Shown: positions 1 through 8,488, counted from the first letter of the stretch. The stretch: DNA of 64,000 nt from Desulfococcus sp041737845 (GCF_041737845.1 NZ_JBGSQX010000087.1:23977-87976); one strand, 5' to 3'. The notes: a model not told the origin generated them from the letters alone. Program-made: numbers and translations.

Positions 1-1
1 G

Positions 2-1045
2 GATATCGATATCCGGCGCGACGCCATCGCCCGCTACGGCCTGACGGTGGGAGAGGTCCAGGAGGTGATCCAGTCGGCCATCGGCGGCATGAACATCTCC
101 CGCACGGTCGAGGGCCGGGAGCGCTATCCCATCAACGTGCGCTACCCTCGGGAGCTGCGGGATGACGTCGAGAAGCTCAAGCGGGTCCTGGTGCCGGCGC
201 AGATGGGCGGATCCGGTGCCATGGGTGCGGCAGGCGGCGCGGGCATGGCCCAGATCCCTCTGGCGCAGCTGGCGGACATCCGCGTGACCACGGGGCCGGC
301 CATGATCCGGGACGAGGACGCCATGCTTGCCGGGTATGTGTTCATCGACGTCACCGCAAGGGACATCGGCGGCTATGTGGAGGAGGCCAAGCGGGTGATT
401 CAGGAGCGGCTCGCGCTGCCGGCCGGGTATTTCCTGTCGTGGAGCGGGCAGTACGAATTCCAGCTCCGGGCCCGGGAACGGCTCACGATCCTCCTGCCGG
501 TGGTGTTTTTCGTGATTTTCATCTTGTTGTACCTGACTTTTCACTCCATATCCGAGTCGATCATTCTGATGGTCGCCGTCCTCTATGCCATGACCGGCGG
601 CGTGATCCTGCAATACCTCCTGGGGTACAATTTCAGCGTGGCCGTCTGGGTGGGTTACATCGCCCTCTACGGGATCGCCGTGGAAACCGGCGTCGTGATG
701 ATTATCTATCTGCACGAGGCCCTCGACCGCCGCCTGGCCATGGGGGAGATCAGCCCGGAGGACATCCGGGAAGCGACCGTCGAGGGGTCGGTGCTGCGGC
801 TGCGGCCCAAGATCATGACGGTGGGCACCACCCTGATCGGCCTGATCCCCATCATGTGGTCGGCAGGCGTGGGAGCGGACGTGATGAAGCCCGTGGCGAC
901 CCCCATCATCGGCGGGGTGATTACCTCGACCATCCACGTGCTCATCATCACCCCCCTGATCTTTTCCATGGTAAAGGAGCGGGCGCTCAAGCGCGGGCGT
1001 CTGCATGCACCGGAGATGAAACACGAGATAAAACATCAAATCTAA
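2..1045 (+). CDS. cusA: CusA/CzcA-type RND heavy-metal efflux pump, C-terminal part (5' truncated by window edge)
   Basis: This is the last 347 residues of a tripartite inner-membrane RND pump that moves monovalent metal ions (Cu/Ag type) or divalent cations from periplasm and cytoplasm towards an outer-membrane channel. The frame is open to the window edge, so the true start lies outside; the internal GTG at 47 is not the start. Visible family landmarks are the docking/pore-domain stretch RYGLTVGEVQEV and the motif IGGMNISRTVEGRERYPINV, followed by about five to six hydrophobic membrane segments between residues 150 and 325 and the typical end motif PVATPIIGGVITSTIH. Substrate (Cu/Ag versus Co/Zn/Cd) is not decided by this fragment, but the neighbouring Met/His-rich exported protein favours copper or silver. 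It is followed after 12 bases by that gene, probably in one operon. Confidence 0.93.
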   Translation, partial: DIDIRRDAIARYGLTVGEVQEVIQSAIGGMNISRTVEGRERYPINVRYPRELRDDVEKLKRVLVPAQMGGSGAMGAAGGAGMAQIPLAQLADIRVTTGPAMIRDEDAMLAGYVFIDVTARDIGGYVEEAKRVIQERLALPAGYFLSWSGQYEFQLRARERLTILLPVVFFVIFILLYLTFHSISESIILMVAVLYAMTGGVILQYLLGYNFSVAVWVGYIALYGIAVETGVVMIIYLHEALDRRLAMGEISPEDIREATVEGSVLRLRPKIMTVGTTLIGLIPIMWSAGVGADVMKPVATPIIGGVITSTIHVLIITPLIFSMVKERALKRGRLHAPEMKHEIKHQI

Positions 1046-1057
1046 GGAGGATGGGAT

Positions 1058-1537
1058 ATGAACACATCCAGATGGCGTGTGTTTGTGGTCGCCGTTGTTT
1101 TCTCCCTGGTCCCCGCGCTTGCGGGGGCCCAGGGCACGCACGAGCATGGGTCGGGCGGAGGCGGCATGAAGATGGACACCCGTGAGGTGCTGGTGGAGGG
1201 ACTCAAGGTGACCTTCATGATCATGGCCAACGACGAGCACCGCACCATGCTCAAGGACATGAAGATGAAGGATGACATCATGCCGGGGACCACCCATAAC
1301 ATCACGGTGGTGGTGACGGATCAGGCGACCCAGAAGGAGGTCACCGACGCTGCACTCACCATGAAGGTGGTCGCCCCCGGGGGCGGGGACCAGATCCGGC
1401 CCCTTAAATATGAAAGCTCCATGAAGAGCTATGACGGCTACTTCAATATGCCGGAAACCGGCAGGTATGAACTGCTGGTCCTCATCAAGGCCGGCGGCCT
1501 GAAAAAGGCCGCCGGCGTCTTCTACGACCTGAAATAG
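1058..1537 (+). CDS. Exported Met/His-rich protein, probable periplasmic metal-binding partner of the RND pump
   Basis: A 159-residue protein preceded by a strong ribosome site (AAGGAGGATGGGAT). Residues 1-24 form a Sec signal peptide (two Arg near the N-terminus, hydrophobic core VVAVVFSLVPALAGA, likely cleavage after AGA). The mature N-terminus carries HEHGSGGGGMKM and a later stretch around residues 60-80 is rich in Met, His and Asp (DEHRTMLKDMKMKDDIM), a composition typical of periplasmic copper or silver binders. The C-terminal half looks like a beta-sandwich of the YtkA/FixH-like kind, though I cannot assign the family firmly. It lies 12 bases behind the RND pump gene and likely hands metal to it or senses it. 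No classical CusF sequence is seen. Confidence 0.75.
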   Translation: MNTSRWRVFVVAVVFSLVPALAGAQGTHEHGSGGGGMKMDTREVLVEGLKVTFMIMANDEHRTMLKDMKMKDDIMPGTTHNITVVVTDQATQKEVTDAALTMKVVAPGGGDQIRPLKYESSMKSYDGYFNMPETGRYELLVLIKAGGLKKAAGVFYDLK

Positions 1538-1556
1538 GGATAGACAAAGGGGTCGC

Positions 1557-1580
1557 CCGGCCCGGCGCAGTCCGGGCCGG
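1557..1580. terminator. GC hairpin between convergent genes, possible bidirectional terminator
   Basis: A perfect 9-bp stem (CCGGCCCGG at 1557-1565 with its complement at 1572-1580, six-base loop) fills the 44-base gap between the convergent exported protein and CO dehydrogenase genes. There is no U-run, so it would be an atypical terminator; the position is the main argument. Confidence 0.45.
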
Positions 1581-1581
1581 T

Positions 1582-3462
1582 CTAGACGGTGCGGGCGTCC
1601 AGCCCCAGACGCTTCCGCCTGTCCTCGATGCGCCGCCGGATGAGGATGCCCGCTTTCTCCGGGTCCGGCTCCACGGCGAAGGACGCGCCCACCACATCCT
1701 CCAGCCCCGCGGTCAGGAGCTTCACCACGTTCATGCTGCCGGTGATGGGGGGCATGGGCCCGAGCACGGTATACACCCCCGACGCGACGAAGTAGGCGCC
1801 GATGCTGACCGCCTTTTCGGAATACCATTCGGGGGCCGCCCCGGCCACGGGCAGGTCGCTGATGTCGCACCCCAGGCCGTCGGCCAGGGCCGCGGCCAGG
1901 ACGAGAATGCGGACGTTGTCGACGCAGCTTCCCATGTGGAGAACCGGCGGGATGCCCAGGGCGCCGCAAACGGCCTGGAGGCCCGGGCCGGCGTACCGGA
2001 CGGCCTCGGCCACCTTGAACCCGGCCTTGGCGTTGGCGATGGCGGCACACCCCGTATCCAGTACCAGGATGTCGTTTTCGATCAACTGCCGGGTCAGGGT
2101 GACGTGGCCGTAGTCATGCTTGATCTTGGGGTTGTTGCATCCCACGATGCCGACGGCCCCGCGGATCTGGCCGGCCTTGATCGCATCGAGAAGGGGCGCG
2201 GGCGTGCCGCCCAGGGCCCCCAGAATGGCTTCCACGGAGAATCCGCCCAGGGACGGAACCGGTTCCACGGGGATATAGACCCGGCCGCGCCGGCCGAAGT
2301 TCTCTATGGCCTCCCTCACCAGCTCCCGCGCCAGGTCGCGGGCGTTGTCGGGATGGAACTCCCGGTGGGTCATGCCCGGGAAGCGGGCCTTGTCGCTGGT
2401 GCTGATCATCTTGGTGTGGTAGCAGGAGGCCGTCTTGCCGAGGGAGGGCATGATGCACTGGTAGTCCACCAGCATCATCTCGACGGCGCCGGTGGCGATG
2501 ACGAGCTCCGTCATGAGGTGGTTGCCGGCCATGGGGATGCCGTGGCGCATCAGGAGTTCGTTCCCGGTGCAGCAGAGCCCCGCGAGGTTGATGCCCGCGG
2601 CGCCTTTTTCCTTTGCCAGGGCGATGAGGTCCGGCGACTGACAGGCCTGGAGGAGCATCTCCGACACCACGGGGTTGTGGCCGTGGACGATGATGTTGAC
2701 CTGGCCGGCCTTGAGGACGCCCACATTGACCGTGTTGGCCGAGGGCTTGGGGGTGCCGAAGAGGATGTCCGAGACCTCGGTTGCGATCATCGATCCGCCC
2801 CACCCGTCGGAGAGAGCGTTCCGGAGGGCGTGAAGCAGCAGGCTCTGCCAGCCGTTGTCCACGCCCATGTGGGTGCGGTGCATCATCTCCGAGGTCTCGC
2901 GGTCGATCCCACGGGGCATGATCCCCGTCTTCCGCCAGAGTTCCCTGCGCTTGTCAGGCGCCCGGGCAACCAGGGTGAGCTCTTTTCTGCGCGTCCCGAA
3001 ATCACCCATCATGGCGTCGGCCAGGGCGCCTGCGATCTCCAGGGGCGCCTTTCCGTCGGATTCGACTCCGTACTCCGCGGCCACCCGCCTGAGCTTTTCT
3101 TCGTCGGTGATGCCGTACCCCGGGGCCCGGCCCGCGGCCACCTCATGGAGCACCTCCACCAGGTCCCGGCCGTGATCGGAATGGGACGCCGCGCCCGCGG
3201 CCACCATCCGCCCCAGGTTTCTGGCGACGATGATATGGGCGTCGGCGCCGCAGACCCCCTGCTGGGGGCCTTCCCCGAAGGGGTCCACCCGGCAGGGCCC
3301 CATGTTGCAGATGCGGCAGCTCAACCCCATTTCACAGTATCCGCACTGGGGCGTCTGAGCCTCGTAGCGGTCCCACACGGTTTCGATCCGGTCCTGCTCG
3401 GCCTTTTCCAGCATCAGCCGTCCATCCTGGGTGATGGTCCTGTTTTCAGTATCCCTGAGCAT
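1582..3462 (-). CDS. cooS: Anaerobic nickel carbon monoxide dehydrogenase, catalytic subunit
   Basis: A 626-residue CooS, the usual length, which interconverts CO and CO2 at a Ni-Fe-S C-cluster in the cytoplasm. N-terminal iron-sulfur cysteines are C40, C43, C49, C52, C57 and C71. All C-cluster motifs are present: H262 in VHGHNP, the Cys pair at 297-298 in GLCCTGNE, C336 in DYQCIMP, C442 in VGCNNP, C472 in DTGCAA, C513 in HMGSCVDN, and K550 in EKAVSIG, so it should be active. The D-cluster region is CGYC (Cys-X2-Cys) with Ser at the position of the second Cys of the usual Cys-X7-Cys, resembling the Desulfovibrio vulgaris type. It follows a CooF-like ferredoxin (55-base gap) and a flavin oxidoreductase in the same direction. 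No acetyl-CoA synthase gene or cooC maturation gene is in the window, so the role is more likely CO oxidation or redox balance than acetogenesis. Confidence 0.96.
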   Translation of the reverse strand: MLRDTENRTITQDGRLMLEKAEQDRIETVWDRYEAQTPQCGYCEMGLSCRICNMGPCRVDPFGEGPQQGVCGADAHIIVARNLGRMVAAGAASHSDHGRDLVEVLHEVAAGRAPGYGITDEEKLRRVAAEYGVESDGKAPLEIAGALADAMMGDFGTRRKELTLVARAPDKRRELWRKTGIMPRGIDRETSEMMHRTHMGVDNGWQSLLLHALRNALSDGWGGSMIATEVSDILFGTPKPSANTVNVGVLKAGQVNIIVHGHNPVVSEMLLQACQSPDLIALAKEKGAAGINLAGLCCTGNELLMRHGIPMAGNHLMTELVIATGAVEMMLVDYQCIMPSLGKTASCYHTKMISTSDKARFPGMTHREFHPDNARDLARELVREAIENFGRRGRVYIPVEPVPSLGGFSVEAILGALGGTPAPLLDAIKAGQIRGAVGIVGCNNPKIKHDYGHVTLTRQLIENDILVLDTGCAAIANAKAGFKVAEAVRYAGPGLQAVCGALGIPPVLHMGSCVDNVRILVLAAALADGLGCDISDLPVAGAAPEWYSEKAVSIGAYFVASGVYTVLGPMPPITGSMNVVKLLTAGLEDVVGASFAVEPDPEKAGILIRRRIEDRRKRLGLDARTV

Positions 3463-3517
3463 ATCGGTCTCCCTTCATGGAAGTCATTATTGAAAGAGGG
3501 TGTCGGGGCAACGTGTC

Positions 3518-4117
3518 TCAGCGTTTCTGCATGTCGATCTGGGTCCGCTTTACGGCGGCGAGCATGGCGAACCCCGGAGAGAGCGCTTCGCGGCCGGAGT
3601 CCCTGGATACCGACCGCGCCACCTCCCGCGTCTTTCGATGCTGGGCCGCGGCCATCTCCTCGAAGGTCAGTGCGCCGGACTTGCAGACCTCGACACAGGC
3701 TGGGATTTGGCCCTTGCGCTGCCTTGCTGCGCAGTTGTCGCATTTGACGGCGACGGTCTTGCCCGGGGGCGCTTCCGCATCCTCATGGTAGCGGATGACG
3801 CCGAAGGGGCAGGCCATGGCGCAGGAGGCGCAGTTGATGCAGGTGTCGGGGTTGATGAGAACGGTGTTGGTTTCGGGAACCCGGAAGATGGCGCCGGGCA
3901 GGCAGGCCAGCATGCAGGGGGCGGGATCGCAGTGCCGGCACCGGTTGGGAAATCCCTCACCGTGCATGCCCGCGCTTACATGGACCCTGGGCTTGGGCAG
4001 GGGGCTTTCCCGCACGGCGGTGATGAGGGTTTGGGTTTTGGAATGGGCGGTGGCGCAGGCGATCATGCATTGCATGCACCCGACGCAGCGCTCGGGGTGG
4101 ACCACGACTTGCTTCAT
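3518..4117 (-). CDS. cooF: CooF-like ferredoxin with four [4Fe-4S] motifs
   Basis: A 199-residue electron carrier that takes electrons from CO dehydrogenase. The start at 4117 is fixed by a strong ribosome site (AGGAGGAGAT) directly before MKQVVVHPERC; an open frame continues upstream but is not used. Cysteine groups, in order: CVGCMQCMIAC near residue 11, CRHCDPAPCMLAC in the middle, CINCASCAMAC, and CDNC with CVEVC near the C-terminal third, giving ligands for four cubane clusters as in CooF/DmsB-type proteins. It sits between the flavin oxidoreductase and cooS, so the likely electron path is CO dehydrogenase to this ferredoxin to the flavoprotein to NAD(P) or a reductive acceptor. Confidence 0.93.
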   Translation of the reverse strand: MKQVVVHPERCVGCMQCMIACATAHSKTQTLITAVRESPLPKPRVHVSAGMHGEGFPNRCRHCDPAPCMLACLPGAIFRVPETNTVLINPDTCINCASCAMACPFGVIRYHEDAEAPPGKTVAVKCDNCAARQRKGQIPACVEVCKSGALTFEEMAAAQHRKTREVARSVSRDSGREALSPGFAMLAAVKRTQIDMQKR

Positions 4118-4188
4118 ATCTCCTCCTTTGCCGGGAACAGGGTGCGGGGCAGTTGCCTTGCGGGCATTCGGCCCTGACGGCGGATCAA

Positions 4189-5421
4189 TCAGTTCAAAAG
4201 CTGCCGGTAATTGAAACCGGGGGTCAAGAGCCGTTTGCCGGGAACCTTGAGCGGTGTTTCGCTTTGGATCAGGGAGATCAGGGTGCCGCCCTGGTCGATG
4301 TCGTTCACCATGACCGTGCCCACCAGGCGGTCGCCGTCCAGGACCATCTTCCGATAGGTGTTTCGGTGATGATCCATGCGGGTTACGACCTCGAAGCCCA
4401 GGCTTTCCGGGGGATCGACCCAGCCGCCGGTCATGATGTCCATATCGAAGATGCGGATCACGTTCCGGCCGAGGCTGCCCTTGAGGGCCACGGGCCGGCC
4501 GGCCATGTTGGCCCCGGCGGCCCGGCCTTGGAGGACCGCCTCGGGCCATATGGCGTTGACCCAGCGGGTTTTCCTGGCGATATCGACGAATTCGGCTGCA
4601 TCCCCCGCGGCGTAAATGCCGGGAGCGCTGGTCTCCATGTGTTCGTTCACCAGGACGCCCAGGTCCACCGCGATGCGGTCCCGGGGCACGAAGGAGAGGG
4701 CCGGCAGCACGCCCTTGCCGATCACCACCATGTCGCAGGGCAGCTCCGAACCGTCGGAAAGGCGGGCGCCCTCGACCCGGCCCCTGCCGTAAAAAGCTGC
4801 GGCGGAGAGGCCCACCCGAACGTCGAGGCCTTTTCGGACCAGTTCGGCCAGGATCATCTCCCCGGCCGTCCGGTCCACCTGCATGGAGAGGGGATATTCG
4901 GAGCGGATGAGCTGCGTCACGCGGATGCCGCGCCGCATGAGGCCATAGGCCGCCTTGAACCCCACCAGGCCGCCGCCCAGGACCAGGGCCGTTTTGACGG
5001 AAGGCAGCGCCTTCAGCATCCCCCGGACATGCTGTTCGGTCCGCATGTAAAATATGTGGTCGAGGTCGAGGCCGTCGGCCGCAATGGGTCGGGGATCGGC
5101 GCCGGAGGCGATGAGGAGCCTGTCGAAACGGATGTCGCCGCCATCCCCGGAAAGGCGGACGGTGCGACCTTCGACATCGATGTTTGCGACCCGGCGGCCC
5201 AGGACCGGGGTGATCCGGAATGCGTCGTAGAATCCGGCGTCCCGGATGGGAAGCTGTTCCGGAGAGACGGAGCCCTCCAGGACCATGCTGATCATGGGCC
5301 GGCAGTAGGGAGGAACGGCCTCATCGCCGATGAGGGTGATGGAGCCCTCCGGATCGTGCCGGCGGATGGCCTCGGCGCCGTGAATGCCGGCGATGCCGTT
5401 GCCGATGATGACATATTCCAT
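4189..5421 (-). CDS. FAD/NAD(P)-dependent oxidoreductase of the CO dehydrogenase cluster (FNOR-like)
   Basis: A 410-residue pyridine nucleotide-disulfide oxidoreductase-family flavoprotein. It begins with an FAD-binding Rossmann motif (GNGIAGIHGAEAI), has the second dinucleotide motif LVLGGGLVGFKAA around residue 150 for NAD(P)H, and the FAD-contacting GIYAAGDAAEF near residue 275. There is no CxxC redox pair next to the FAD site, so it resembles NADH:rubredoxin or NADH oxidase-type reductases. CooS-CooF-FAD oxidoreductase triplets are known in anaerobes and were proposed to link CO oxidation to NAD(P) or to oxidant detoxification; the gene order here (oxidoreductase, ferredoxin, cooS, all minus) matches that arrangement. 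The electron acceptor is not shown by sequence. Confidence 0.88.
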   Translation of the reverse strand: MEYVIIGNGIAGIHGAEAIRRHDPEGSITLIGDEAVPPYCRPMISMVLEGSVSPEQLPIRDAGFYDAFRITPVLGRRVANIDVEGRTVRLSGDGGDIRFDRLLIASGADPRPIAADGLDLDHIFYMRTEQHVRGMLKALPSVKTALVLGGGLVGFKAAYGLMRRGIRVTQLIRSEYPLSMQVDRTAGEMILAELVRKGLDVRVGLSAAAFYGRGRVEGARLSDGSELPCDMVVIGKGVLPALSFVPRDRIAVDLGVLVNEHMETSAPGIYAAGDAAEFVDIARKTRWVNAIWPEAVLQGRAAGANMAGRPVALKGSLGRNVIRIFDMDIMTGGWVDPPESLGFEVVTRMDHHRNTYRKMVLDGDRLVGTVMVNDIDQGGTLISLIQSETPLKVPGKRLLTPGFNYRQLLN

Positions 5422-5455
5422 GCAAGCCTCCTCTCGGGAAGAAGCGGAGAAAACG

Positions 5456-7108
5456 TCACACGCCGGACGCTTTCAGGACCTCGGCCACCATGGCCTGGGC
5501 TTCGTCCTGGATCCGGCGCAGGTGATCCGCCCCCTTGAAGCTTTCGGTGTAGATCTTGTAGATGTCTTCGGTGCCCGAGGGCCGCGCGGCGAACCATCCG
5601 TTTTCGGTGACGACCTTGAGCCCGCCGATGGACGCGCCGTTGCCCGAGGCATGGGTCAGCTTCTCCAGGATGGGCTCGCCGGCCAGGTGGTCGGCCCGGA
5701 CCTGGTCCGGGGAGAGCTGTTTCAGCACCGCCTTCTGCTCGGGGGAGGCCTCCGCCTGGAGCCTTTCGTAAATCGGATCGCCGAAGGTTTCCACAAGGCC
5801 CCGGTAGTGCTCCGATGGGTCCCGCCCGGTCCGGGCCTGAATTTCCGCGGCCAGCAGGTTCAGGATGATGCCGTCCTTGTCCGTGGTCCAGACGGTGCCG
5901 TCCTTGCGCAGAAACGAGGCCCCGGCGCTCTCCTCTCCGCCGAATCCGTAAGTCCCGTCCACGAGGCCGTCCACGAACCACTTGAATCCCACCGGCACCT
6001 CGGACAGGCGCCGCCCCAGGGACCGGGCCACCCGGTCGATCATGGCGCTGCTGACCAGGGTCTTGCCGACGGCCGCATCGGGCCGCCAGCCGGGCCGGTT
6101 CCGGAAAAGATAGTCGATGGCCACGGCAAGATAATGATTGGGGTTCATGAGCCCGCCGCTCCGGGTGACGATGCCGTGGCGGTCCGCATCCGGATCATTG
6201 CCGAAGGCGATGTCGTAGTCCGCCTTCATTTCGATGAGCCGGGCCATGGCGTATGGCGACGAGCAGTCCATCCGGATTTTGCCGTCCCGGTCGAGGGGCA
6301 TGAACCGGAAGGTCGGGTCGACCGTCGTGTTGACCGGTTTGAGATCCAGCCCGTACCGCTCTGCGATCGGCTCCCAGAACCCCACCGCCGCGCCGCCCAT
6401 GGGGTCTGCGCCGATCCGGATGCCCGCGTCGCGGATGGCGTCCATGTGGAGGATGTTTTCCAGGTCGTGCACGTACGGGGTGATGAAATCCCATTGGACG
6501 GTGGTCTCCGCCCGGAGGGCCTTTTCATAGGGGATGCGCCGGACATCTCGGTTTCCGTCCGCCATGAGGGCGTTGGCCCGCTTTTCGATCCAGGCGGTGA
6601 CCCCGGTGTCGGCCGGACCGCCGTGGGGCGGATTGTACTTGAACCCGCCGTCTTCCGGCGGATTGTGGGAGGGCGTAATGACGATCCCGTCCGCGGGACG
6701 GTCGGGGTTGTGGCAGTTATGGGTCAGGATGGCGTGGGAGATGACGGGGGTGGGCGTGTATCCCATGCCCTGATGGACCATGACGCGGACCCCGTTGGCG
6801 GCCAGCACCTCCAGAGTGGTCATGTGGCTCGGCTCGGAAAGCGCATGGGTGTCCATCCCCAGAAACAGGGGGCCTGAGATCTTCTCCTGGTTGCGGTAAT
6901 CGCAGATGGCCTGGGCCGTGGCGAGGATATGGGCCTCGTTGAAGCTGTTCCGAAGCGACGTTCCCCTGTGTCCCGAGGTGCCGAAGGCCACCTGCTGGGC
7001 GGGGTTGGCGGGGTCCGGCCGGCCCGTGTAGTAAAGGCTGACGAGCCTCGGGATATTGACGAGAAGTCCTTCCGGCGCGGGTTTTCCGGCAAGTTCATGG
7101 ACAGCCAT
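5456..7108 (-). CDS. pgm: Phosphoglucomutase (alpha-D-glucose-1,6-bisphosphate-dependent)
   Basis: A 550-residue alpha-D-phosphohexomutase that interconverts glucose 1-phosphate and glucose 6-phosphate. The ATG at 7108 is preferred over the one at 7117 because the ribosome site AAAGGAG abuts the upstream ATG but lies nine bases before the second. Domain landmarks in order: GTSGHRG near the N-terminus, the active-site serine loop TPSHNPPEDGG, the metal loop GNDPDADRHG, the sugar-binding loop GGEESAGAS, and the phosphate-binding ARPSGTED close to the C-terminus. Length and motifs match E. coli Pgm. It precedes the CO dehydrogenase group by 34 bases in the same direction and may be co-transcribed, though the functional link is not obvious. 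Confidence 0.95.
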   Translation of the reverse strand: MAVHELAGKPAPEGLLVNIPRLVSLYYTGRPDPANPAQQVAFGTSGHRGTSLRNSFNEAHILATAQAICDYRNQEKISGPLFLGMDTHALSEPSHMTTLEVLAANGVRVMVHQGMGYTPTPVISHAILTHNCHNPDRPADGIVITPSHNPPEDGGFKYNPPHGGPADTGVTAWIEKRANALMADGNRDVRRIPYEKALRAETTVQWDFITPYVHDLENILHMDAIRDAGIRIGADPMGGAAVGFWEPIAERYGLDLKPVNTTVDPTFRFMPLDRDGKIRMDCSSPYAMARLIEMKADYDIAFGNDPDADRHGIVTRSGGLMNPNHYLAVAIDYLFRNRPGWRPDAAVGKTLVSSAMIDRVARSLGRRLSEVPVGFKWFVDGLVDGTYGFGGEESAGASFLRKDGTVWTTDKDGIILNLLAAEIQARTGRDPSEHYRGLVETFGDPIYERLQAEASPEQKAVLKQLSPDQVRADHLAGEPILEKLTHASGNGASIGGLKVVTENGWFAARPSGTEDIYKIYTESFKGADHLRRIQDEAQAMVAEVLKASGV

Positions 7109-7162
7109 AACGTTCATCTCCTTTCAGAACCGGTGGGGTATGAACCGAGTGCTGCAGGCCTT

Positions 7163-7209
7163 TAAAACAAAACGAGGGAAATGAATCCTTGGATTCTGTT
7201 TCCCTCGTT
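7163..7209 (-). terminator. Intrinsic terminator downstream of the small ORF at 7260-7583
   Basis: An almost perfect long hairpin: AACGAGGGAAA (7171-7181) pairs with 7199-7209, and the inner GAATCC/GGATTC also pairs. Read on the minus strand it is followed by a T-rich tract (TTTTGTTTT), as expected for a Rho-independent terminator of the gene at 7260-7583. Confidence 0.85.
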
Positions 7210-7259
7210 AATGATGTTTCTGCACCGTGCGACAGGCGAATACTTCGTGTGGATCGATA

Positions 7260-7583
7260 TCAGCGCTGGGCCGAGCGCGGGGCCTTGCCCGCCAGGGGAT
7301 TGTAAAGCTTCATGATGGCGAATTTCATCACGTCGATGGTCTTCATGTCCAAAACGATGTTGAAGAGCTTTTCCTCGGCTTCCGCCGGGAGAACGCATGC
7401 GTTGCTGGCGTCGAAATCCAGACCGGGAAAGCCCTTGACCAGTTTTTTCTGGTCTTTCTGGGTCATCGGCACCTGAACGGCCTTTTTGCCGGCAATGTCG
7501 ACGACATTTCCCTGCAAGCCGGCGGCTTCGATCTTCTTAAGATGTTCATCTCCCAAAAAAACATTAACCAAATAGTCTGCCAT
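7260..7583 (-). CDS. Small protein of unknown function (107 aa)
   Basis: I do not recognise the family. The start is supported by a good ribosome site (GGGAGGAA) ahead of MADYLVNVFLGDEH. The protein looks soluble and mixed alpha/beta, with repeated Lys-rich segments (KKIEA, KDQKKLVKG), an acidic-hydrophobic middle and one Cys near residue 63; there is no signal peptide or membrane helix. It has its own terminator downstream and is separated from mscL by about 220 bases, so it is probably a single-gene unit. Confidence 0.6.
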   Translation of the reverse strand: MADYLVNVFLGDEHLKKIEAAGLQGNVVDIAGKKAVQVPMTQKDQKKLVKGFPGLDFDASNACVLPAEAEEKLFNIVLDMKTIDVMKFAIMKLYNPLAGKAPRSAQR

Positions 7584-7702
7584 TTACATTCCTCCCTGTT
7601 GTTCAGCCCAAAGTCCAATGCGTAAAGCAACACCTCTTTCCAGCAGCCATGATGTTTATTCGAGACAGCCCGGCATGTCAAGCACGGAATGCGAAACACG
7701 CA

Positions 7703-7721
7703 AAATCGGGCGGCTCCGCCC
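7703..7721 (-). terminator. Probable terminator downstream of mscL
   Basis: GGGCGG and CCGCCC (7708-7713 and 7716-7721) form a 6-bp GC stem with a two-base loop; on the minus strand it is followed by GATTTTG. A weak but plausible intrinsic terminator for mscL. The rest of 7584-7800 holds no gene that I can support. Confidence 0.4.
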
Positions 7722-7800
7722 ATCCTCGGGAAGCCTGCCGCGCCGCCGTCCGGGCATCCTTTTCCCAGGTGGTTTGGGATGCCTGGAAGGGGCCTTCATC

Positions 7801-8250
7801 TCATCCGATCACCGCCTGCGGCGAAGCCTGTTCGAGCAGAAGCTCCGACGTGCAGTTCGGGCAGCGCGTCGCCTTGATGGGAATGGCGGTGCAGCATTTG
7901 GGGCACTCCTTGGTCATCGGCTCGGCTTCGGGTTCTTTCTTCTTGAAACGGTTCACCTGCTTGATGAGCATGAATATCGCAAAGGCCACGATAACGAAAT
8001 CCAGTACCGTGTTGATGAATGCGCCGTATTTGAGGGCGACCGCCTCTGCTTCGGCGGTCTTATCCTGGAGCGTGATCGCCAGATCGGAGAAGTCGACGCT
8101 GCCCAGCAGCATCCCGATGGGCGGCATGATGACGTCGTTCACGAGGGAATTGATGATCTTGCCGAACGAGGCGCCGATAATGATCCCAACGGCCATGTCG
8201 AGGACGTTGCCCCGCATGGCGAATTCTTTGAATTCCTTAATAATTTGCAT
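7801..8250 (-). CDS. mscL: Large-conductance mechanosensitive channel with C-terminal zinc ribbon
   Basis: A 149-residue MscL, the stretch-activated pore that releases solutes on hypo-osmotic shock. The N-terminal amphipathic helix (FKEFAMRGNVLDMAVG) and TM1 (GIIIGASFGKIINSLVNDVIMPPIG, residues 22-46) are canonical, and TM2 spans about residues 79-98. The cytoplasmic end is unusual: after the basic linker RFKKKEPEAEPM there is CPKC (C116, C119) and CPNC (C130, C133), a four-Cys zinc ribbon in place of the plain C-terminal helix bundle. The ribosome site AAAAGGAGAA precedes the ATG. It appears monocistronic. Confidence 0.95.
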   Translation of the reverse strand: MQIIKEFKEFAMRGNVLDMAVGIIIGASFGKIINSLVNDVIMPPIGMLLGSVDFSDLAITLQDKTAEAEAVALKYGAFINTVLDFVIVAFAIFMLIKQVNRFKKKEPEAEPMTKECPKCCTAIPIKATRCPNCTSELLLEQASPQAVIG

Positions 8251-8488
8251 GATAGTTCTCCTTTTCGGTGAAATGTTTCAATGATCGCTGCGTTCCGGTT
8301 TCTGTCCTGCTGCAGCCTCTGGCTCACGCAGATCCGCGAATTCGTGATGCATAAGAATTGCGCGGACCTGCATTTTCGACAAACTACCTCTTTTATTCGC
8401 CGCTGCCAAGAAAAAATGGTACAGCCATCTTCTTCCCACTGGATGCCGAGGGCAGTCTGCCCGATCCCGGTTTCGCAAAGGCGGTTGG
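8251..8488. other. Intergenic region between mscL and the transposase relic; no supported gene
   Basis: No ORF with a start codon and ribosome site is convincing. A start-less open frame on the plus strand ends at 8515 (containing FFPLDAEGSLPDPGFAKAV), which reads like protein-coding sequence and may be the remnant of a displaced gene; I cannot identify it. Confidence 0.3.

Noticed and set aside
3518..4549. 343-codon version of the ferredoxin gene
   Set aside because: The extra 144 N-terminal codons are a low-complexity shadow of the oxidoreductase gene; the ribosome site is at 4117.
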